64,000 nt of DNA from CAVWNR01 sp963756525 (GCA_963756525.1 CAVWNR010000009.1:1302001-1366000), one strand, 5' to 3'; positions 42,873 to 52,993 are shown, counted from the stretch's first letter. Notes: generated by a model from the sequence alone, not told the origin. Translations and numbers: made by a program.

Positions 42873-43544
42873 TCAGGGTTCCCGTTCGGACAGGGTGACC
42901 TCGACGCCGCCGACCAGATCCGCGCACAGGTTGTAGACCACCGAGCCCACAGTCGACAGGGCGATGAACAAGATGATGTTCACCACGCCGACAATTGCCG
43001 CGCCGCCGAAGACAATGCCGGCGGTCACCGGATCCTGCGAGCCGGTGCCGTTGATCGTCGTCACCGCGTCGTTGATCTTGTGGATGATGCCGGCGCCTTC
43101 CAGGATGCCGAACAGCACGCCGATGGTGATCAGCCACACGAAGAACAGCGCGATGGAGAGCACGCAGGAGAACTTCAGCACCGTCCACGGGTTGACGTGG
43201 CGCACCTGCAGCCGGGCCCGGCGCGGTCCGCGCACCCGGACGTCGGCGCGGCCACGGTAGCGACCGGCGCTCACGGCCGGCGGCAGGCCGGCGGACGGCG
43301 AGCCGCTTGCCGCCGGCGCCTGAATCGCCGGCGAGGTGGTCGATGGCGCCGACGCACCGGCGTAGGACCCAGCTTCGGTGATCACCGGCTCGCTGAACCC
43401 GTCGCTGTCCGAAGGCAGCGTGTGCCGGGCGGGACGGTATTGCTCCGTCGGCTGGTGATCGTCCGTCGGCTGCTCCAGCGACGGGGTGGCGTACGGCGTC
43501 CCGGTGGAGGCGTACTGCTGCCCCCCATACGGCGTCTGCGTCAT
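42873..43544 (-). CDS. DUF3566 transmembrane protein
   Basis: A 223-residue protein: a long disordered, Pro/Ser/Gln-rich cytoplasmic N-terminus (about 1-105), then a DUF3566 domain with two membrane segments (VLSIALFFVWLITIGVLFGI and AIVGVVNIILFIALSTVGSV). It lies 6 bp downstream of gyrA, the position of Rv0007 in mycobacteria. Proposed roles in cell-envelope or division biology are unproven. Confidence 0.88.
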   Translation of the reverse strand: MTQTPYGGQQYASTGTPYATPSLEQPTDDHQPTEQYRPARHTLPSDSDGFSEPVITEAGSYAGASAPSTTSPAIQAPAASGSPSAGLPPAVSAGRYRGRADVRVRGPRRARLQVRHVNPWTVLKFSCVLSIALFFVWLITIGVLFGILEGAGIIHKINDAVTTINGTGSQDPVTAGIVFGGAAIVGVVNIILFIALSTVGSVVYNLCADLVGGVEVTLSEREP

Positions 43545-43550
43545 CCTTCG

Positions 43551-46028
43551 CTACTCCTGCTCGTCCGGCTCGTCGGCGTTGCGGGCGATCGCGACAAGGT
43601 TCACGCCCTCGGGCAGGTTCATCAACCGAACACCCATGGTTTGCCGCTGTGCCCGGCGGACCTCCGCGGCCTTGGTGCGGATGACCACGCCGTCGGACGT
43701 GATCGCGTAGACCTCGTCCTCGGGACGGACGGCGACGGCACCGACCAGTCCACCACGAGTAGACACGATACGCGCCGTGAGCACGCCCTTGCCGCCACGA
43801 CCCTGTTGTGGGTACTCCGAAACCCGGGTTCGCTTGGCGTATCCACCCTCGGTGGCGACAAGGATCTCGACTGCCGGGTCACGCACCACCTCCATCGCGA
43901 GCAGCTCGTCGCGGCCGGAGAAGCGCATCCCGATTACGCCGGATGTCGCCCGCCCCATCGGGCGCAGCGTCTCGTCGTCGGCGGTGAACCGGATCGACAT
44001 GGCCTTGCGGCTCACCAGCAGCAGGTCGTCATCCGCAGAGATCAGCGCCGCGCCGATCAGTTCGTCGTCTTCGCGCAGATTGATGGCAATCAACCCGCCC
44101 GACCGGTTGGAGTCGAAGTCGGTGAGCTGGGTCTTCTTCACCAGCCCGTCCTTCGTGGCGAGAACCAGGTAGGGCGCAACCTCGTAGTTACGCAGGGCGA
44201 TGACCTGGGCGATCGTCTCGTCCGGTTGGAAGGCCAACAAGTTGGCGACGTGCTGCCCTCTGGCAGTGCGGTTCGCCTCGGGGAGCTCGTAGGCCTTCGT
44301 CCGGTAGACCCGTCCCTTGTTGGTGAAGAAGAGGATCCAGTCGTGCGTCGAGCTGACGAAGAAGTGCTCGACGATGTCATCGGTCTTCAGCGCCGCGCCC
44401 TGGACGCCCTTGCCGCCGCGGCGCTGCGCCCGGTACAGGTCGGTCTTGGTCCGCTTGGCATAGCCCGTGCGGGTGATGGTGACCACGACGTCTTCCTGGG
44501 CGATGAGGTCCTCGATCGACACGTCACCGTCATGCGGGATCAGCCGGGTGCGCCGCTCGTCGCCGTGCTTGCCGACGATCTCGTTCATCTCGTCGCGGAT
44601 GATCTGCCGCTGCCGGCCCGGCTTGGCCAGGATGTCGGTGTAGTCCTCGATCTTGGCGGCGATCTCGTCGTGCTCGTCGATGATCCGCTGCCGTTCCAGG
44701 GCGGCGAGCCGGCGCAGTTGCAGATCGAGGATCGCGACGGCCTGCGCCTCGTCGATCTCGAGCAGCGTGATCAGGCCGGTCTTCGCCTCGTCCGCCGACG
44801 GTGAGTTGCGAATGAGCGCGATCACCGCGTCGAGCTGGTCGAGCGCCTTGAGGTACCCGCGCAGGATGTGGATGCGCTCTTCGGCCTGCCCGAGCAGGAA
44901 CTGGGTGCGCCGGACGATGACCTCGACCTGGTGGTCGATGTAGTGCGTGACGAACTGGTCGAGCCGCAGCGTGCGCGGCACCCCGTCGACGATGGCAAGC
45001 ATGTTGGCGCCGAACGTGGTCTGCAGCTGGGTGTGCTTGAACAGGTTGTTCAGCACCACCTTGGCCACGGCGTCACGCTTGAGCGTGACGACGATGCGCA
45101 TGCCGATACGGTCGGACGACTCGTCGTTGATGTCGGCGATGCCGGAGACGCGGCCGTCGCGGGCCAGCTGGGCAATCGACTCGACCAGGTTGTCGGGGTT
45201 GACCTGGTAGGGCAGCTCGGTGACCACCAGAATTGTGCGGCCCTTGACGTCGGCGTCGATGTCGACCACGGCGCGCATCCGGATCGAGCCGCGTCCGGTG
45301 CGGTAGGCCTCCTCAATGCCGTCGCGCCCGACAATGAGCGCCCTGGTCGGGAAATCCGGGCCCGGGATGCGCCTGATGAGCTCCTCGAGGAGCTCCTCGG
45401 ACGTGGCGTCGGGGTGGTCCAGCGCCCAGGTGACGCCGGCGGCGACCTCGCGCAGGTTGTGCGGCGGGATCCGGGTCGCCATCCCTACCGCGATCCCTTC
45501 CGAGCCGTTGACCAGCAGGTTCGGGAACCGCGCCGGCAGGATCACCGGCTCCTGGGTGGTGGCCGCGTAGTTGGGGACGAAGTCGACGGTGCGCTTGTCG
45601 ATGTCGGCGAGCATCGCCATGGCGAGTTGCTGCAGCCGACACTCGGTATAGCGATAGGCGGCGGCGGGGTCGTTGCCGGGCGAGCCGAAGTTCCCCTGCG
45701 GGTCGATCATCGGGTAGCGCAGCGACCACGGTTGGGCCATGCGCACCAGCGCGTCGTAGAGCGCCGTGTCGCCGTGCGGATGGTAGTTGCCCATCACGTC
45801 GCCGACGACGAGCCCGCACTTGACGTAGTTGCGGTCGGGCCGGTAGCCCGAGTCGTACATGCCGTAGAGGATCTTGCGGTGCACCGGCTTGAGCCCGTCA
45901 CGCACATCGGGCAGCGCGCGCCCGACAATGACCGACATCGCGTAGTCGATATAGCTACGCTGCATCTCCGCCTGAATATCGACCGGCTCGATCCGATCGA
46001 ACGACCCGGTGTCGGTGATATCAGTCAT
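43551..46028 (-). CDS. gyrA: DNA gyrase subunit A
   Basis: An 825-residue gyrase A subunit, which cuts and rejoins DNA through a tyrosine in AAYRYTE near residue 126. The quinolone-resistance region reads HGDTALYDALVRMAQPW, with Thr at the position of E. coli Ser83 and Asp kept at 87. The C-terminal wrapping domain carries the GyrA box QGRGGKG. It follows gyrB by 44 bp on the same strand and forms the A2B2 enzyme with it. Confidence 0.98.
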   Translation of the reverse strand: MTDITDTGSFDRIEPVDIQAEMQRSYIDYAMSVIVGRALPDVRDGLKPVHRKILYGMYDSGYRPDRNYVKCGLVVGDVMGNYHPHGDTALYDALVRMAQPWSLRYPMIDPQGNFGSPGNDPAAAYRYTECRLQQLAMAMLADIDKRTVDFVPNYAATTQEPVILPARFPNLLVNGSEGIAVGMATRIPPHNLREVAAGVTWALDHPDATSEELLEELIRRIPGPDFPTRALIVGRDGIEEAYRTGRGSIRMRAVVDIDADVKGRTILVVTELPYQVNPDNLVESIAQLARDGRVSGIADINDESSDRIGMRIVVTLKRDAVAKVVLNNLFKHTQLQTTFGANMLAIVDGVPRTLRLDQFVTHYIDHQVEVIVRRTQFLLGQAEERIHILRGYLKALDQLDAVIALIRNSPSADEAKTGLITLLEIDEAQAVAILDLQLRRLAALERQRIIDEHDEIAAKIEDYTDILAKPGRQRQIIRDEMNEIVGKHGDERRTRLIPHDGDVSIEDLIAQEDVVVTITRTGYAKRTKTDLYRAQRRGGKGVQGAALKTDDIVEHFFVSSTHDWILFFTNKGRVYRTKAYELPEANRTARGQHVANLLAFQPDETIAQVIALRNYEVAPYLVLATKDGLVKKTQLTDFDSNRSGGLIAINLREDDELIGAALISADDDLLLVSRKAMSIRFTADDETLRPMGRATSGVIGMRFSGRDELLAMEVVRDPAVEILVATEGGYAKRTRVSEYPQQGRGGKGVLTARIVSTRGGLVGAVAVRPEDEVYAITSDGVVIRTKAAEVRRAQRQTMGVRLMNLPEGVNLVAIARNADEPDEQE

Positions 46029-46072
46029 CGTTGCGCCTCTCCGGCCCTCATGTCGGACACCACCCGACCCAC

Positions 46073-48046
46073 TCAGATGTCAAGGAACCGGACGTCTTTG
46101 GCGTTGCGGACGATGAACGAGCGGCGCGCGTCGACGTCCTCACCCATCAGCACGCTGAACAGCTCGTCGGCGGTCGCCGCGTCGTCGAGCGTGACCAGCC
46201 GCAGGATCCGCCGGGCCGGGTCCATGGTGGTCTCCCACAGCTCCTTGGCGTTCATCTCGCCCAGGCCCTTGTAGCGCTGGACGCCCTCCTCCTTCGGCAG
46301 CCGACGGCCGCCCTTGAGCCCCTCGGCGATGAGCGCGTCACGCTCGCGGTCGGAGTAGGCGTAGTCGGGCTGACCTTTTGTCCACTTGATCTTGTACAGC
46401 GGCGGTGCGGCCAGGTACACGTGCCCGGCCTCGATCAGCGGGCGCATGAACCGGAAGAGCAGGGTGAGCAGCAGGGTCGTGATGTGCTGGCCGTCGACGT
46501 CGGCGTCGGCCATCAGGACGACCTTGTGGTAGCGCAGTTTGGTGATGTCGAAGTCGTCGTGGATGCCGGTGCCGAGCGCGGTGATCAGCGACTGCACCTC
46601 GTTGTTCTTCAGCACCCGATCGATGCGAGCCTTCTCGACATTGATGATCTTGCCGCGGATGGGCAGGATCGCCTGGAAGAGCGAGTCGCGGCAGGCCTTC
46701 GCCGACCCGCCGGCGGAGTCGCCCTCGACGATGTAGAGCTCGCTCTCGCGCGGGTCGGTGGAGCGGCAGTCGGAGAGCTTGCCCGGCATGCCCATCGTGT
46801 CCAGGGCGTTCTTGCGGGCCAGCCGGCGGGCCTGCTGAGCCGCCTTGCGCGCGCGGGCCGCCTGCGACGCCTTGCTGACGATGATCTTGGCTTCGCCCGG
46901 GTTGCGCTCGAACCAGTCGGTGAGCCAGTCGTTGCAGACCCGCTGCACGAACGACTTGGCGTCCGAGTTGCCCAGCTTGGTCTTGGTCTGCCCCTCGAAC
47001 TGTGGCTCGCCCAGCTTCACCGAGACGATCGCCGCCAGCCCTTCGCGGATGTCGTCGCCGGTGAGCCGGTCCTCCCTGCTGTCCTTGAAGATCTTCTTGT
47101 CGATGCCCCACCGGTTCACGACATTCGTCAGCGCCGTGCGGAAGCCCTCCTCGTGCGTGCCGCCTTCGATCGTGTTGATGGTGTTGGCGAAGGTGTACAC
47201 GGACTCCGAGTAGGACTCGTTCCACTGCATGGCGACCTCGACCGACATGCGCGCGGCGCGGTCCTCGTCCTCGAAGTACACCACCGACTTGTGGATGGGC
47301 ACCTTGGTGGCGTTGAGGTGCTTGACGAAGTCGGCGATCCCGCCGGCGTAGTGGTACTGCGCCTCCTTCGGCGCCTCCGGGTTGATCCGGTCGGCCACGT
47401 CGCGCTCGTCGCGCAGCACGATCGTCAGACCCTTGTTGAGGAACGCCATCTCCTGCAGGCGCCGGCTGATCGTCTCGAAATTGAACGTCGTAGTCTCGAA
47501 GATCTTCTCGTCCGGCCAGAACGTGACGGTGGTGCCGGTCTTGCGGCTGGGCGCGCCTTTGGCCAGTGGGCCGGCCGGGCGCTGGTCGACGTAGGGCTGG
47601 CTCCAGTGGTAGCCGTCGCGTTCGATCTCGACCTCCAGCCGCCGGCTCAACGCGTTCACCACCGAGACACCCACGCCGTGCAGGCCGCCGGAGACGGCGT
47701 AGGCCTTGCCGTCGAACTTCCCGCCGGCGTGCAGGACGGTGAGGATAACCTCGACCGTCGGCTTGCGCTGGGTGGGGTGCATGTCGACCGGCATGCCGCG
47801 CCCGTTGTCGGCGACCCGCACGCCGCCGTCGGCGAGTAGGGATACCTCGATCCGGTCGCAGTAGCCGGCCAGCGCCTCGTCGACCGAGTTGTCGACGACC
47901 TCCCAGACGAGGTGGTGCAGGCCGCGCTCGGCAGTGGAGCCGATGTACATGCCGGGGCGCCTGCGGACGGCCTCGAGGCCTTCCAGGACCTGGATGGAGC
48001 GACCGGTGTACTCCGACTGGCCGAGTTTGAGCGCAGGGCGGGCCAC
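46073..48046 (-). CDS. gyrB: DNA gyrase subunit B
   Basis: A 657-residue gyrase ATPase subunit. The GHKL ATP site is visible in VWEVVDNSVDEALAGY and GRGMPVDMHP; the TOPRIM domain carries VEGDSAGGSAK and ADADVDGQHI. GTG at 48046 is chosen because AAGGAG lies 8 bases upstream; the frame is open for 27 more codons without a better site. Confidence 0.97.
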   Translation of the reverse strand: MARPALKLGQSEYTGRSIQVLEGLEAVRRRPGMYIGSTAERGLHHLVWEVVDNSVDEALAGYCDRIEVSLLADGGVRVADNGRGMPVDMHPTQRKPTVEVILTVLHAGGKFDGKAYAVSGGLHGVGVSVVNALSRRLEVEIERDGYHWSQPYVDQRPAGPLAKGAPSRKTGTTVTFWPDEKIFETTTFNFETISRRLQEMAFLNKGLTIVLRDERDVADRINPEAPKEAQYHYAGGIADFVKHLNATKVPIHKSVVYFEDEDRAARMSVEVAMQWNESYSESVYTFANTINTIEGGTHEEGFRTALTNVVNRWGIDKKIFKDSREDRLTGDDIREGLAAIVSVKLGEPQFEGQTKTKLGNSDAKSFVQRVCNDWLTDWFERNPGEAKIIVSKASQAARARKAAQQARRLARKNALDTMGMPGKLSDCRSTDPRESELYIVEGDSAGGSAKACRDSLFQAILPIRGKIINVEKARIDRVLKNNEVQSLITALGTGIHDDFDITKLRYHKVVLMADADVDGQHITTLLLTLLFRFMRPLIEAGHVYLAAPPLYKIKWTKGQPDYAYSDRERDALIAEGLKGGRRLPKEEGVQRYKGLGEMNAKELWETTMDPARRILRLVTLDDAATADELFSVLMGEDVDARRSFIVRNAKDVRFLDI

Positions 48047-48332
48047 TGAGGCAACTCCTTCTCGCCGCCGGATCGACAACTGGCGGCCTGGCTGGGACAC
48101 GGTCGGACACGAACGGGGGCGGCTCACTCGCCGAGTTGCCCCGCGTGTGATGCCGGCCCCATCCGTCGGTTAATTCTAGTGCATGACGGCGACAGATTCC
48201 GTGCGCCACGGCACCTGGTGGCACCGCAGCGCCCTCATCTGACCGGGGGGCGCGGGAGCCTACGCGGGACGGGGCCGGTCGAGCACAGCGACGCGTTCAG
48301 CGACGCCCCTTCAGGCATGATCTCGCGGGTAA
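48047..48332. other. Intergenic region between dciA and gyrB
   Basis: 286 bp without a credible gene. It should hold the gyrBA promoter; a TAGAAT element occurs on the minus strand at about 48,174-48,179 but no good -35 is visible. No strong hairpin was found. Confidence 0.4.
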
Positions 48333-48995
48333 TCAGCCGTAGGTGTCTCGGGGGCCGCGCGCGCCTCGGACGATCCACGGGCCGTGCCGCCAGTTCGGCC
48401 CGGCCGGTCCGCTGATCGACAGCCGGGTCACGACATCCGGCCCGAGCTCGGCGACGAGCCGGGCCAGCAGGGTCGCCGCGAGCAGGCGCAGCTGGGTGGC
48501 CCAGGCCGTCGACTCGGCGCAGATCCGCAGTTCCCCTCCGACCAGGCTCACCGGCGTGCAGCGCGCCGCCACGTCGACCCCCACAAGTGCGGCCCAGTCG
48601 GCGAAGATCCGGGCCTCGGTGACGGGGCGCTGCCAGCCCTGCTCGTCGAGGAGCCGGGCGAGCACCTCACGCATCGGCTGGGGATCGCGCTCGTCCGTGT
48701 GGGGCCCCGAGTAACCGCCGCGGCGCAGGTTGGCGCGCCGGGTCTCGGCGCGGCGACGGGCGTCTCGTCCCCGGCGGGGCTTGCCGCCGGCCATCCGTTG
48801 GGCGTCGGCGAGCGCTGCCCGCGCCAGGTCGCTGCCGCGCGGTGCGTCGGTGGCGCTGTCCGGATTCGCCCTATCCGGGCGTGTGTTGTCCACAGGCGCT
48901 CCGCCTTTTCCACCGGTGGTTGTGGATCGACCTGTGACAGGTGTCTCAGCCGGGCCGCCCGGCTGGACGGGCTCGGAGCGGTCGTCATCGGACAC
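48333..48995 (-). CDS. dciA: DUF721/DciA-type helicase operator
   Basis: A 220-residue protein. The DUF721 core is in the C-terminal half (PMREVLARLLDEQGWQRPV, IFADWAALVGVDVAARCTPV, LRICAESTAWATQLRLL). DciA helps load or operate the DnaB replicative helicase where DnaC is absent; the mycobacterial homologue is Rv0004. The N-terminal 90 residues are disordered and basic. It overlaps the recF end by 11 bp. Confidence 0.9.
   Translation of the reverse strand: MSDDDRSEPVQPGGPAETPVTGRSTTTGGKGGAPVDNTRPDRANPDSATDAPRGSDLARAALADAQRMAGGKPRRGRDARRRAETRRANLRRGGYSGPHTDERDPQPMREVLARLLDEQGWQRPVTEARIFADWAALVGVDVAARCTPVSLVGGELRICAESTAWATQLRLLAATLLARLVAELGPDVVTRLSISGPAGPNWRHGPWIVRGARGPRDTYG
48886..48894 (+). 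promoter_or_regulatory. Perfect DnaA box inside dciA
   Basis: TTGTCCACA lies within codons of the disordered N-terminus of dciA. Weaker 7/9 matches flank it at about 48907 and 48921. It is 4.1 kb from the dnaA start. Function is unknown. Confidence 0.5.
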
Positions 48996-50109
48996 GGCGG
49001 ATCACCCCGTCGTGGATGTCGAACCGGGCGCCGTGCAACTGCTCCGGCACGTCCGAGGCCACCGGCTCGGTGATGATCGCCTGTTCCGCCTTACCGGCCA
49101 CCAGAGCAAGCTGCTCGCGCCGGCCTGCGTCGAGCTCGGCGAAGACGTCGTCGAGCAGCAGCACCGGCGGCCCGCCGCCGGGGTGATCGTCGCGGAGCAG
49201 CTCGTAGCAGCCCAACCGCAGCGCCAGCGCGGCCGACCAGGATTCGCCGTGGCTGGCGTAACCGCGCATCGGCAGCTCACCCAGGCGCAGCTCGAGGTCG
49301 TCACGATGCGGGCCGGCCAGGTTCACCCCCCGCTCGATCTCCTGTGGACGAAGCCGCGCCAGCTCGGCGAGCAGCGCCGCCTCGAGCACCGCCACACTCG
49401 CATCCTGCGGGAGCCCCGCGCCGAGCGAGCTGACGTAGCGCAGCCGCAGCGGCTCAGCCGCCGGCGCCACCTGCGCGTAGGCGGCCGACGCATGCGGACC
49501 CAGTGCCTCGACGGCAACCAGGCGGGCGGCCAGCAGCTGGCCGCCGTGCTCGGCGAGGTGGGCGTCCCAGACGTCCAGCGTGCGCAGATCGCCCCCGGAC
49601 ATCCGCGCCGACTTGAGCAGTGCGGCCCGCTGCTTGAGCACCCGCTCGTAGTCGGCCCGGACTGCGCCGAGCCGCGGGCTGCGAGCCACCAGCAGCTCGT
49701 CCAGGAACCGGCGCCGCTCCGCCGGGTCGCCGCGTACGATCGCCAGATCCTCGGGGGCGAAGAGCACGGTCCGCAGCACGCCGAGCACGTCCCGGCTGCG
49801 CGGCAGCGGCGCGCCGTTGAGCTTCGCCCGGTTGGCGCGTCCCGGCGTGATCTCGACCTCGACGCGCATCTCCCGCCCGTCGGAGACGACCGCAGCTCGC
49901 AGCACGGCGCGATCGGCGCCGGAGCGGACCAGCGGAGCGGCGGTGGGGACGCGGTGACTCCCCAGCGTGGACAGGTAGCCGAGCGCCTCGACGAGGTTGG
50001 TCTTGCCCTGGCCGTTGGCGCCGACCAGAACCGACGAGCCGGGCTCGAAGCTCACCTCGGCCGCAGGCCAGCTACGAAAGTCGTGGACGGTGAGGTGACG
50101 GACGTACAT
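48985..50109 (-). CDS. recF: DNA replication/repair protein RecF
   Basis: A 374-residue SMC-like ATPase that helps load RecA at gaps. Walker A is VGANGQGKTNLVEAL near residues 29-43. The signature and Walker B segment LLLDDVFAELDAGRR lies near residue 310. It is 15 bp downstream of dnaN; no gnd gene intervenes, unlike in Streptomyces. Confidence 0.96.
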   Translation of the reverse strand: MYVRHLTVHDFRSWPAAEVSFEPGSSVLVGANGQGKTNLVEALGYLSTLGSHRVPTAAPLVRSGADRAVLRAAVVSDGREMRVEVEITPGRANRAKLNGAPLPRSRDVLGVLRTVLFAPEDLAIVRGDPAERRRFLDELLVARSPRLGAVRADYERVLKQRAALLKSARMSGGDLRTLDVWDAHLAEHGGQLLAARLVAVEALGPHASAAYAQVAPAAEPLRLRYVSSLGAGLPQDASVAVLEAALLAELARLRPQEIERGVNLAGPHRDDLELRLGELPMRGYASHGESWSAALALRLGCYELLRDDHPGGGPPVLLLDDVFAELDAGRREQLALVAGKAEQAIITEPVASDVPEQLHGARFDIHDGVIRRVR

Positions 50110-50124
50110 GGGCCGCGGTTAGCG

Positions 50125-51243
50125 TCAGCCGGGCAGGCGTACCGGCATGATCAGGTACGTGTAGTCGTCCCCGCCGGACGCCGGGCGCAACACCACCGGC
50201 TTGTTCGGCGAGGTGAACAGCATTCGAGCGGTGCCCTCCTCCAGCGCGCCGAGCCCGTCCAGCAGGAACGTCGGGTTGAACGCGGTCATGATCGGCTCGC
50301 CCTCGTAGCTGACCTCCAGCTGCTCCTCGGCCCGTCCCTCGTCGTCGCCGCCGGCAGACAGAGCGACCGACCCGTCGCTGAACTCGAGCCGCACCGGCGT
50401 GCCTCGCTCGGCGACGAGCGCGACCCGCTTCACCGCCTCGATCAGCGGCGGCACCGTGACCTCGGCGGTCGAGGCCCACTCCGACGGCAGCAAGGTGCGA
50501 TATGGCGGGAACTGCGCGTCGAGCAGCCGGGTGGTGGCCCGTCGGCCGACGCCGACGAAGCCGATGATCCCCTCGCCGGCGCCGCCGGCGGAGAGCGCGA
50601 TCGTCATCTCCTCGCCGTGCGCCAGGCTCTTCGCGGCGTCGGCGAGCGTGCGCGCGGGCACCAGCACGGCCGCGTGCGCGCCGGTCGGCTCGGCGGGGTG
50701 CCAGCGCAGTTCGCGGACCGCTAGCCGGTATCGGTCGGTCGCGGCGAGCGTCAGCCGCTCGCCTTCGAACTCCAGCCGGACACCGGTGAGCATCGGCAGC
50801 GTGTCGTCCCGGCCTGCGGCGAGGGCCACCTGCGCGACCGCGGTCGCGAACTCGGCGCTTGCGACGGTGCCCGCCGTCGTCGGCATCACCGGCAGCTTCG
50901 GGTAGTCCTCAACCGGCATGGTCGGCAAGGTGAAGCGCGCCGCCCCGCAAGAAATCGACAGTCGAGCTCCGTCCACGGCGACCTCGACCGGGTGCGGCGG
51001 CAGGGCTCGGGAGATGTCGGCGAGCAACCGGCCGGAAACCAGGGCGACGCCCGGGGCGCCCGCGGTTACCTCGATCTCGACCTGGGTGGACGCCTCGAGG
51101 TCGAACCCGGACAGCGACAGCGTGCTGTCGTCGACCGAGAGCAGCAGCCCGGCGAGCACGGCGATGGTGGGCCGGGTGGAGAGGCTGCGGGCGGCCCAGG
51201 CCACGGCGTCGGCGAACGCGTCGCGCTCGACCCGGAACTTCAT
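50125..51243 (-). CDS. dnaN: DNA polymerase III sliding clamp
   Basis: A 372-residue beta clamp made of three similar domains. It begins MKFRVERDAFADAVAWAARSL, the conserved actinobacterial start, and ends PASGGDDYTYLIMPVRLPG. Length is normal. ATG at 51243 is chosen; an upstream extension to 51318 would run into the probable origin. Confidence 0.97.
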   Translation of the reverse strand: MKFRVERDAFADAVAWAARSLSTRPTIAVLAGLLLSVDDSTLSLSGFDLEASTQVEIEVTAGAPGVALVSGRLLADISRALPPHPVEVAVDGARLSISCGAARFTLPTMPVEDYPKLPVMPTTAGTVASAEFATAVAQVALAAGRDDTLPMLTGVRLEFEGERLTLAATDRYRLAVRELRWHPAEPTGAHAAVLVPARTLADAAKSLAHGEEMTIALSAGGAGEGIIGFVGVGRRATTRLLDAQFPPYRTLLPSEWASTAEVTVPPLIEAVKRVALVAERGTPVRLEFSDGSVALSAGGDDEGRAEEQLEVSYEGEPIMTAFNPTFLLDGLGALEEGTARMLFTSPNKPVVLRPASGGDDYTYLIMPVRLPG

Positions 51244-51532
51244 GCTGCCTCCCAGCGGCGGGCGTCCCCAGGTTGGGACGGGCTGTTGTTCTGGTCGTTC
51301 ATCTCTCAGGTAGAGCAATCCTCGTTGTCGTCATCACGGCTGTGGATATGGGGATATCACGTCGCAGCCCAGTGAACACCGTGGCTCTGACTGTGGACGG
51401 CCCGGCGCGTCGTGGCGCCGATCCGGTGGGCGGACGGTGCACTCCGGAAAACCACATCCGGCCGTCCACAGCGACGGTGGGCGGTCCACAGATGCATCCA
51501 CAGCAGGTGCGCGCAGGCCGACGACCCGCGGC
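51244..51532. other. oriC: Probable chromosomal origin, oriC (dnaA-dnaN spacer)
   Basis: A 289-bp spacer with five DnaA-box-like 9-mers: 51341-51349 (8/9, minus strand), 51392-51400 (7/9, minus), 51462-51470 (7/9), 51482-51490 (6/9) and 51494-51502 (7/9). A relatively AT-rich patch, ATATGGGGATAT, lies next to the first. The dnaA-dnaN spacer is the known origin in Mycobacterium and Streptomyces. Boxes here are mostly imperfect. It should also contain the dnaN promoter. Confidence 0.65.
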
Positions 51533-52993
51533 TCATGCGCGGGCCCGCGCCTTGATTCGGCTGGTCAGCTCGGTGATCTGGTGGTAGACGCTCATCCGCT
51601 CCTGCATCAGCGAACGGATCTTGCGGTCGGCGTGCATGACAGTCGTATGGTCGCGTCCGCCGAACGTCTGCCCGATCCTGGGCAGCGAGAGGTCGGTGAG
51701 CTCGCGGCAGAGGTACATCGCGATCTGCCGGGCCTGTACGAGCACCCGGCTGCGCGAACTTCCGGTGAGGTCGTCCAACGAGACGGAGAAGTACTCCGCG
51801 ATCACCGCCATGATCATGGCTGCGGTGATTTCGGGCGTGTCCGACTCGCTGATCAGGTCCTTGAGCACGATCTCGGCAAGCGGCATCTGCACGTCTTGCT
51901 TGTTGAGGCTGGCGAACGCGGTGATCCGGATCAGCGCGCCCTCGAGCTCGCGGATGTTGCTCTGGATCTTCGTGGCGATGAACTCGAGCACCTCGGCCGG
52001 CAGGTCCATGCCGTCCTGGGCAGCCTTCTTGCGCAGGATCGCGATCCGGGTCTCGAGGTCGGGCGCCTGCACGTCGGTGATCAGCCCCCACTCGAACCGG
52101 GTACGGAGCCGATCCTCGAGCGTGGAGAGCTGGCGCGGTGACCGGTCGGAGCTGATCACGATCTGCTTATTGGCGTTGTGCAGCGTGTTGAAGGTGTGGA
52201 AAAACTCCTCCTGGGTACGTTCGGCCCGCTCCAGGAACTGGATGTCGTCGATCAGCAGCAGATCGACCGAGCGGTAGCGGCCCTGGAACGCCTGCATCTT
52301 GTCGTCGCGCAACGAGTTGATGAAGTCGTTGGTGAACTCCTCGCTGCTCACGTAGCGGACCTTCAACCCGGGGAACAGGTTTTGCGCGTAGTGACCGATC
52401 GCGTGCAGCAGGTGGGTTTTACCGAGCCCCGAGTCGCCGTAGATGAACAACGGGTTGTACGCCTTGGCCGGCGCCTCGGCGACGGCGGCCGCCGCCGCGT
52501 GGGTGAACCGGTTGCTCGAGCCGATGACGAACGTCTCGAAGGTGTACTTGGGGTTGAGCCTCGCCTCGCGTTCGCTCTGCGTCGACCAGATCCGATCCGC
52601 TGGGTACGGCCCGGGCGTGACGGTCGCCCGGGCCGTGAAAGCCCGCTCCCCGGCTCGAGCCCATTCCCCGGCCACCACCTCCTCCAGCTCCTCGTCGAGC
52701 AGGAACGCGTCGGCGGTGTCGGGTGGCTCGTCGGAACGGGCCACGGTGACCGCGACCTGGATCTCCCTGCCCAGTTCGGCGCTGAGCACGGCTGCGATCA
52801 CCGGACGGAGCCGGTTCTCCAGGTACTCCTTGGCGAACTCGTTGGGCGCAGCCAGCAGCGCGGTGTCCTCCACCAGCCCGAGCGGGCGGGTCAGCCCGAT
52901 CCACGCCTTGTGATGCGGCCGGATCGCGTTGTTGTCGTCGAACCGGGTGACGGCACGGGTCCAGACGTCGCCGAGATCGGTGCTGTCGTCCAC
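51533..52993 (-). CDS. dnaA: Chromosomal replication initiator DnaA
   Basis: A 486-residue AAA+ initiator. Domain I spans residues 1-85. An AAA+ core carries Walker A FIYGDSGLGKTHLL near residue 186 and Walker B LLIDDIQFLE. The domain IV helix-turn-helix ends in GGRDHTTVMHADRKIR, the DnaA-box-reading signature. The start is GTG at 52993, and a near-perfect DnaA box (TCGTCCACA, 52986-52994) overlaps that start, suggesting autoregulation. Confidence 0.98.
   Translation of the reverse strand: MDDSTDLGDVWTRAVTRFDDNNAIRPHHKAWIGLTRPLGLVEDTALLAAPNEFAKEYLENRLRPVIAAVLSAELGREIQVAVTVARSDEPPDTADAFLLDEELEEVVAGEWARAGERAFTARATVTPGPYPADRIWSTQSEREARLNPKYTFETFVIGSSNRFTHAAAAAVAEAPAKAYNPLFIYGDSGLGKTHLLHAIGHYAQNLFPGLKVRYVSSEEFTNDFINSLRDDKMQAFQGRYRSVDLLLIDDIQFLERAERTQEEFFHTFNTLHNANKQIVISSDRSPRQLSTLEDRLRTRFEWGLITDVQAPDLETRIAILRKKAAQDGMDLPAEVLEFIATKIQSNIRELEGALIRITAFASLNKQDVQMPLAEIVLKDLISESDTPEITAAMIMAVIAEYFSVSLDDLTGSSRSRVLVQARQIAMYLCRELTDLSLPRIGQTFGGRDHTTVMHADRKIRSLMQERMSVYHQITELTSRIKARARA

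Noticed and set aside
48184..48243. A 19-residue frame between gyrB and dciA
   Set aside because: Too short, no ribosome-binding site and no recognisable sequence.
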